Source: Dehalococcoidia bacterium UBA6495
GTDB lineage: Bacteria; Chloroflexota; Dehalococcoidia; Lucifugimonadales; UBA826
NCBI GenBank assembly: GCA_002435305.1
Contig: DJMH01000036.1
Location: 86,750-143,545, forward strand
Length of the DNA: 56,796 nt
Direction of reading: 5' to 3'
The stretch's first letter is position 1; every line of letters starts with the position of its first letter. Both the position numbers and the translations under genes were made by a program. The notes beneath the pieces are model-generated. The model had not been told where the DNA came from and did not search any database. It saw only the letters and a list, made by a program, of their open reading frames with translations. Below, one piece after another: positions 51,981 to 56,796 of the stretch.

Positions 51981-52829
51981 CTATCTAATTTCTAGAAGTA
52001 CGGCCCGTTCGTTATTGCTAAGATCTTTCAGAACTGTAGTTATGGCGGAGGGAAAAAACTGTTGGCATAATTTGACAGCTTCAGACGCTTGATCAGGATC
52101 GATTTCAAACAATATGACTCCTGGATTGGACATTTTATCTACAGCTTGAAATAGTAATCTTTTTATCAATTCTAGCCCGTCATACCCTCCGTCCAAAGCC
52201 ACTACAGGTTCCCTTAACACCTCTTCCTGCAGGGAGGTCAATTTGTCACTCCTGATGTAAGGTAGATTACTAACCAATATGTCGATTTTATCTATAATTG
52301 GTTCAAGTAAGTTACCACGTCTCAGTTTGATTCTTGAATACAAACCATGAGTCCTTCTATTATCATCGGCGATTGCTAAAGCAGCTTCACTGATATCTAC
52401 AGCTATTATGCTAGAAGTAGGAATGTTCAAAGCCAACGAAACTGCTATGGCTCCACTCCCTGTTCCCACATCCACTATCGAAATTTGGTTTTTACCCAAC
52501 GACTTGGCTTGAACGATAGCTGCATCAACTAAAAGCTCCGTTTCCTGCCTTGGAATCAACACATCTTCTGACACAACAAATGGCAACCCATAGAATTCTT
52601 TGACCCCGGTAATGTAAGCAAGAGGCTCCCTTTTGATCCTTCTTTTTACCAAAGAAGCAATATTGCTTGAATCCTCCATGGAGATGTCTTCATCTAAATC
52701 TCTGAACATAGCAGCTCTGTCGATCTTTAAGACGTGCCTAAGTAAGACTTCTGCTTCCAGTTTAGCGTCAAGTGAGCCTGTTTTCATGAGCTCTTCACTT
52801 GCGACATTAAGGGCCTCTTTGAGGTTCAT
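51981..52829 (-). CDS. prmC: Peptide chain release factor N5-glutamine methyltransferase
   Basis: Methylates the Gln of the GGQ motif in release factors. 282 residues. N-terminal helical domain with LKIDRAAMFRDLDE and REPLAYITGVKEFYGLPF; SAM-binding VDVGTGSGAIAVSLAL; the substrate motif is NLPY in ILVSNLPYIRSD, where most relatives have NPPY. It overlaps prfA by four bases and encodes the modifier of its upstream partner. Confidence 0.94.
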   Translation of the reverse strand: MNLKEALNVASEELMKTGSLDAKLEAEVLLRHVLKIDRAAMFRDLDEDISMEDSSNIASLVKRRIKREPLAYITGVKEFYGLPFVVSEDVLIPRQETELLVDAAIVQAKSLGKNQISIVDVGTGSGAIAVSLALNIPTSSIIAVDISEAALAIADDNRRTHGLYSRIKLRRGNLLEPIIDKIDILVSNLPYIRSDKLTSLQEEVLREPVVALDGGYDGLELIKRLLFQAVDKMSNPGVILFEIDPDQASEAVKLCQQFFPSAITTVLKDLSNNERAVLLEIR

Positions 52830-53896
52830 AAACTGGCATTCTCCAATTTGCGAGCCTGCTCCTCCTGAACCAAAGCTTCGATAAACTCCATCAAATCCCC
52901 ATCTAGTACCTGCTCAAGGTTATAGCTGGTCAAACCGATCCTATGATCTGTAATCCTACCCTGCGGGAAATTGTATGTCCGAACTCTTTCTGAACGATCT
53001 CCGGAGCCTACTTGAGACCTTCGACTATCGGTAATCTCTTGCTGCTGTTTTTCTATCTCAGCTGCAAGTAATCTTGACCTAAGCACTGCAAGAGCTTTTT
53101 CCTTATTTTTATGTTGAGACCTCTCGTCCTGACATGTTGTGACAACTCCGCTAGGAATATGTGTTATCCGAACGGCAGTAGCAACTTTTTGTACATTTTG
53201 TCCACCATGACCACTCGCGTGGTATATATCTATCTGAAGATCTTCTTGATTAATCTCAACATCTACCTCCTCGGCTTCAGGGAGAACCGCTACTGTAGCA
53301 GCGGATGTGTGTATCCTTCCACTAGATTCAGTGGTCGGAACTCTCTGAACTCTATGAACACCACTTTCATGCTTTAATTTGCTGTAGGCTTGGTCACCTC
53401 TAACTTGAAAAGTGATTTCCTTTAACCCTCCAATCCCTGTGGAATTTGAATCTATTATCTCCAAATTCCAATTCAATCGCTGAGCCAACCGGGAATACAT
53501 CCTGTATAGATTTGAGGCAAATAACCCTGCCTCTTCCCCCCCAGTCCCAGCTCTAATTTCAATAATTACATTTTTATCGTCATTAGGATCTTTTGGAACT
53601 AAGGCCATACGTAGTCTTTCTTCGGCCTCTTCTTTCTTTCCTTCGAGAGTCACATGTTCATCTTTAGCCAACGATAATATATCAGGGTCCGATTCAGATC
53701 TAAGCATATCTCTCAAATCAGATATTTCCTTGATAACTTCTCTGTACTCTCGAGCAAGTTCCACAACTTCTCTCATTACCGACTGTTCTTTGGCATACTG
53801 CTGAACTTTAGTGTGATCAGTCACCACCTCAGGGTCTGCCAATAATTTATTCAATTCCTCATACTTTTCTTCAACTGAGGAAAGCCTTTCTAACAT
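52826..53896 (-). CDS. prfA: Peptide chain release factor 1
   Basis: Recognises UAA and UAG stop codons. About 356 residues. The catalytic GGQ is in YHASGHGGQNVQKVATAV and the stop-codon-recognising tripeptide in QRVPTTESSGRIHTS reads PTT in place of the usual PxT variants PAT or PVT. The first of two tandem ATGs is only 4 bp from AGGA; the second is used here. Followed directly by prmC. Confidence 0.96.
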   Translation of the reverse strand: MLERLSSVEEKYEELNKLLADPEVVTDHTKVQQYAKEQSVMREVVELAREYREVIKEISDLRDMLRSESDPDILSLAKDEHVTLEGKKEEAEERLRMALVPKDPNDDKNVIIEIRAGTGGEEAGLFASNLYRMYSRLAQRLNWNLEIIDSNSTGIGGLKEITFQVRGDQAYSKLKHESGVHRVQRVPTTESSGRIHTSAATVAVLPEAEEVDVEINQEDLQIDIYHASGHGGQNVQKVATAVRITHIPSGVVTTCQDERSQHKNKEKALAVLRSRLLAAEIEKQQQEITDSRRSQVGSGDRSERVRTYNFPQGRITDHRIGLTSYNLEQVLDGDLMEFIEALVQEEQARKLENASL

Positions 53897-54131
53897 CATT
53901 TCATCCTGAAAGTTGAATTTGTGATAACTATGAAATCAAAGAGTAATCATAACTTGAACCCATCTCGATTTCCATAATTTTGGAATTAGATATGTGTAGT
54001 TTTTGTTCATGAACAGAAATTCCACAATTTTAGGTTCATTGACGTATCGCGCTCAATTTTAAATAATTCATCGTGAATGCAATCATCCATGGCATCTTGC
54101 CAACATGTCCTTTCAAAATAGTGAGGTTTGT
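53897..54131. other. Divergent intergenic region between prfA and a GNAT gene
   Basis: No gene seen. Contains the promoter at 54039-54067 and two small palindromes, GTTCATGAAC and TCCATAATTTTGGA, with no evident role. Confidence 0.4.
54039..54067 (+). promoter_or_regulatory. Sigma70-like promoter for the GNAT-CapA pair
   Basis: TTGACG (54039-54044) and AATAAT (54062-54067) are spaced by exactly 17 bp and differ from consensus by one base each. The expected start is near 54074, about 58 nt before the chosen ATG. Confidence 0.5.
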
Positions 54132-54686
54132 ATGACTGAGCCCAACGTTGAATTAAGAAAAGTCGCTAAGGAAGATGTATCACGGATAAATCAGTGGCTG
54201 GCAGATGACGAAGTTGCCGAAAATTGGTTTGGAAGATACTCATATGGTAATCCGGCCCATCTGGGATACCACCCGGAACAGGCTGACACTTTTTCCGACC
54301 AGCAATGGACAGAAACATTTTCAAATCCAGAGCATGCCATATTCTCCGTTTACACCCCCGACGGTTCTCATATAGGGGAATCTCACATCGCGATTGAAGA
54401 ATCACTCGGTGATGGGCAAATATCGATCCTAATTGGAGCCAGGGAAAGGTGGCACCACGGTTTTGGGACCGCAGCCCTACGTGCAACTTTAAACCAAGCG
54501 TTTACCCACTATGGATTATTCAGGGTATGGGCAGATATACCTGAATATAACGAAGTCGCTCTTAAAATGTTTGAACATTTAGGATTTAAACACGAAGGAA
54601 CTTTGAGAAAAAGTCGGCCTCACGAAGGGGCAAGATACGACTCCATAGTTATGGGAATGTTGTCAAACGAATATGACTCTGGCTAA
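54132..54686 (+). CDS. GNAT-family N-acetyltransferase (RimJ/RimL-like)
   Basis: Acetyltransferase of 184 residues. Motif A ARERWHHGFGTAALRATLNQ and motif B RVWADIPEYNEVALKMFEHL, LGFKHEGTLRKS are clear. Start ATG 54132 has GAGG 6 bp upstream; an earlier ATG would add nine residues. The acceptor (amino sugar, ribosomal protein or small molecule) is unknown. Likely in one transcript with the CapA-family gene 33 bp downstream. Confidence 0.82.
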   Translation: MTEPNVELRKVAKEDVSRINQWLADDEVAENWFGRYSYGNPAHLGYHPEQADTFSDQQWTETFSNPEHAIFSVYTPDGSHIGESHIAIEESLGDGQISILIGARERWHHGFGTAALRATLNQAFTHYGLFRVWADIPEYNEVALKMFEHLGFKHEGTLRKSRPHEGARYDSIVMGMLSNEYDSG

Positions 54687-54719
54687 ATAGATTCCAACTT
54701 AAATTTACAGGAATTAACT

Positions 54720-56045
54720 ATGCTTTACGATGCTGAATCTGGAAACCTATCTATAACTGCAGGTGGGGACGCAATGATAACCAGAAAACTTTCAGTCCAC
54801 AAAGAAGAAAAATTCTTAGGCCTAATTGAATTATTCCGTTCGTCAGATGTTGGGTATGTGAATCTTGAAATGCTTATGCATAATTTTGAACACTCCCCCG
54901 GGTCTGCTGGCGGAACATTCACAGGGTCTGACCCTTCTAATTTAGCTGAATTAGCCTGGTCAGGCATCAATTTAGTATCAACCGCTAACAACCATAGTCA
55001 TGACTACGGAGAAAGTGGGGTCCTCACGAATCTCAAACATCTTAAGACTTCGGCTCTAACCCATGCTGGTACCGGTCAGCATTTAAGTCAGGCTAGAAGT
55101 GCTGGATATCTTGATACTCACAACGGAAGAGTCGCACTGATAGCTGCCGCTTCTACCTTTGCTGAATCGGGTAGAGCTTTGAACCAAAGACCAGATCTAA
55201 AAGGTAGGCCAGGATTAAATCCCCAACGATTCAAAACAACATACATAGTGGATAAAGAGTCCTTCGACCAACTCAGAAGGGCCAACCGCTTATTGGGACT
55301 CGAACAAAAACGAGACTTCCAAAGGGGGTTCAGGTCAGCAGGGCTAATACCAAAGGACACTGAAACAGAGTTTTCTTTCCTTGAAAATCAATTCAAGGTT
55401 GGAGATTCGTTCTCAGAAAATACTGAATTAAATAGAGAAGATCTTAACGAAAACTTGAAATGGATCTCAGATGCAAAAAGAATGTCTGACTGGGTCATAG
55501 TTTCATTTCACTGTCACGAAAGTGGAAAAACTATAGCAGAGCCACCCAAATTTCTTATTGATTTCGCCCATGAATGTATTGATGCAGGAGCTTCTGTCTT
55601 TATAGGGCATGGTCCACACGTCACAAGGGGAATCGAAATATACAAAGGTGCCCCAATTTTATATAGCTTGGGAAATTTCATTTTCCAAAATGACACCGTC
55701 AAATGGCAGCCATCCTATAACTATGACCAAATTGGCCTAGATCATTACTTCACACCAGCGGATTTCTACGATAAGCGTAGCGATGAAGGTAAAAGAGGGT
55801 TCCCGGCTGACCCAATTTATTGGCAAAGCGTAGTCGCTCAAATCAAATTCGAAAACGGAAACCTCTCCTCTCTGGATGTTGTACCCATTGATATGGGATA
55901 TGGGAAGCCCCGTTCAATGACAGGAAGGCCTTTAATTGCCTCCGGCAAAACTGCAAATCAAGCATTATCCAGAATAAAAGAATTGTCTGAAGATATGGGA
56001 ACCGACGTATCAATTGATGGAACCCGAGGGATAGTCACAATTTAG
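54720..56045 (+). CDS. CapA/PgsA-family metallophosphatase-like protein without signal peptide
   Basis: Protein of 441 residues of the PGA_cap (CapA) superfamily, a calcineurin-like metallophosphoesterase fold. Metal-site motifs are GGDAMITRKL near residue 15, YVNLEMLMHN, STANNHSHDYGESG and FIGHGPHVTRGIE, followed by ILYSLGNFIFQND. CapA proteins of poly-gamma-glutamate capsules are membrane- or cell-surface anchored, but this one starts directly with the domain (AGGA 8 bp before ATG), so it looks cytosolic. Capsule synthesis is therefore not supported; role unknown. Confidence 0.8.
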   Translation: MLYDAESGNLSITAGGDAMITRKLSVHKEEKFLGLIELFRSSDVGYVNLEMLMHNFEHSPGSAGGTFTGSDPSNLAELAWSGINLVSTANNHSHDYGESGVLTNLKHLKTSALTHAGTGQHLSQARSAGYLDTHNGRVALIAAASTFAESGRALNQRPDLKGRPGLNPQRFKTTYIVDKESFDQLRRANRLLGLEQKRDFQRGFRSAGLIPKDTETEFSFLENQFKVGDSFSENTELNREDLNENLKWISDAKRMSDWVIVSFHCHESGKTIAEPPKFLIDFAHECIDAGASVFIGHGPHVTRGIEIYKGAPILYSLGNFIFQNDTVKWQPSYNYDQIGLDHYFTPADFYDKRSDEGKRGFPADPIYWQSVVAQIKFENGNLSSLDVVPIDMGYGKPRSMTGRPLIASGKTANQALSRIKELSEDMGTDVSIDGTRGIVTI

Positions 56046-56063
56046 ACGAATGTCACCCACCAA

Positions 56064-56549
56064 TTAATCGAAAAATAAATCCATATCCTGATGTGGAATC
56101 CCAACGTCATCGTAGACTGACCCTCTAGCACTATATCCCAGTTGGGTATAGAAAGGAGCCGCTTGCATTTGAGCTGAAAGAGTGATTCCTCTAAAGCCCA
56201 TTGCTCTGGCTAAGTGATGCAACCTCAACATGAGTATCTCACCAATTCCTTTTCGTCTCGTAGTTTTCTTAACAGCGACTCGTTCGATATGAGGTAATTC
56301 TGAAAAATTTTTAGATCCAGGTTTACTTCCCTCCAGTATTAATCTAGCTGTCCCTACTGCTAGCTGGCCTTCAGATACCATCACATGAATGACTCGACCA
56401 GATTTAATCGCCTTCAAAGTATCTAATTCATCAATCTCTTCGATGGCGGAAACAGACTGTTCCAACACAAAAACTTCCACTCGAAGTTCAAGAATATTTT
56501 GGAGTTCTTCAGAAGTAGAGACGATTTTGGTCTTGTAATCTGGTGGCAT
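56064..56549 (-). CDS. GNAT-family N-acetyltransferase
   Basis: Acetyltransferase of 161 residues. LELRVEVFVLEQSVSAIEEI near the N terminus, VGTARLILEG, HIERVAVKKTTRRKGIGEIL (motif A with acetyl-CoA loop RKGIGE) and YTQLGYSARGSVYDDVGIPH, an ending typical of the ElaA/YjcF-type GNAT group. ATG 56549 was chosen; the in-frame hydrophobic extension to 56732 looks non-family. It is convergent with the CapA gene. Confidence 0.82.
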   Translation of the reverse strand: MPPDYKTKIVSTSEELQNILELRVEVFVLEQSVSAIEEIDELDTLKAIKSGRVIHVMVSEGQLAVGTARLILEGSKPGSKNFSELPHIERVAVKKTTRRKGIGEILMLRLHHLARAMGFRGITLSAQMQAAPFYTQLGYSARGSVYDDVGIPHQDMDLFFD

Positions 56550-56796
56550 AACACAAATTAGATAGTAAAAAAATCTTTCAGTCAATTCATTAAAGAGGAT
56601 GGGCCAAATAGGGAATAATATGTAATAAATAGTTTTCAATCTCACATATTCAGATTGAAATAAGCCAAGGTTCGGAGGGAGGAAAATTTTGACTCCATCT
56701 TCAAGGGAATAAGAGACAATAGCTCCAACCATTATGGCATCTAGAATCCAATATTTATTAAAGGTTTCGTGTAACGCATCTTTTATGGAAAACCCC
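56550..56796. other. Right edge region, no gene assigned
   Basis: AT-rich sequence between the GNAT gene and the window edge. An in-frame open stretch upstream of the GNAT start encodes a hydrophobic segment with no family match. Nothing else is supported. Confidence 0.35.

Noticed and set aside
56550..56732. Hydrophobic N-terminal extension of the right-end GNAT gene
   Set aside because: GNAT domains do not need it, and the AT-rich hydrophobic stretch looks like translated non-coding sequence.
1..56796. tRNA, rRNA, CRISPR arrays, insertion sequences and prophage genes
   Set aside because: No cloverleaf, direct-repeat array, transposase or integrase was recognised anywhere in the window by reading; a covariance-model scan for tRNAs would be decisive.

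Overview
The window is a low-GC bacterial chromosome segment packed with housekeeping genes: short intergenic gaps and no mobile elements, CRISPR arrays, rRNA or recognisable tRNA genes. The gene set suggests a member of the Chloroflexota, possibly a marine SAR202/Dehalococcoidia-type lineage. That placement is inference from gene style only: menaquinone methyltransferase MenG, a GuaB3-type IMP dehydrogenase-like protein, a bifunctional Rel, zinc-free S4 and S14, SelA-like and Ldh-family catabolic enzymes, and OFA-type MFS transporters. It needs a phylogeny to confirm.

Left end (1-12,000). A PhoR/PhoB-like two-component pair is followed, in an otherwise empty edge region, by an 11-bp-period TTAA repeat resembling a Pho box. 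Next on the minus strand come an Ldh-family 2-hydroxyacid dehydrogenase, a SelA-like PLP enzyme and queA. On the plus strand lie an alpha/beta hydrolase, a BrkB/YihY membrane protein and an HtrA-type protease. Converging on these are menG, a fused NAD(P)HX repair enzyme (nnrE-nnrD) and a DtxR-family metalloregulator.

Centre (12,000-32,900). One continuous minus-strand str-S10-spc-alpha supercluster runs from rpsL to rpsI (rpsL, rpsG, fusA, rpsJ, rplC, rplD, rplW, rplB, rpsS, rplV, rpsC, rplP, rpmC, rpsQ, rplN, rplX, rplE, rpsN, rpsH, rplF, rplR, rpsE, rpmD, rplO, secY, adk, map, infA, rpmJ, rpsM, rpsK, rpsD, rpoA, rplQ, truA, rplM, rpsI). It starts at a consensus sigma70-type promoter and has no tuf between fusA and rpsJ. 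The most striking feature is ribosomal protein L4: after a normal L4 body and an acidic linker it carries a C-terminal domain clearly homologous to the RNA polymerase alpha-CTD encoded about 14 kb away in the same cluster. S3 also has a long acidic tail.

Right half (32,900-56,796). A minus-strand group rel-rpsT-rpsP-khpA-rimM is divergent from hisS and an M24 peptidase. A thiamine-pyrimidine salvage operon (thiZ-thiX-thiY-tenA-thiD) sits behind a TPP riboswitch with a visible terminator/antiterminator switch. Two MFS transporters flank it. A Fur-family (Zur-like) regulator converges on a zinc/manganese-type ABC transporter whose upstream region has a 7-1-7 palindrome. queG is translationally overlapped with a gene resembling nucleotide-modification-associated domain 3 (Nmad3) proteins. 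The window ends with guaB3, prfA-prmC, two GNAT acetyltransferases and a CapA-family phosphoesterase without a signal peptide.
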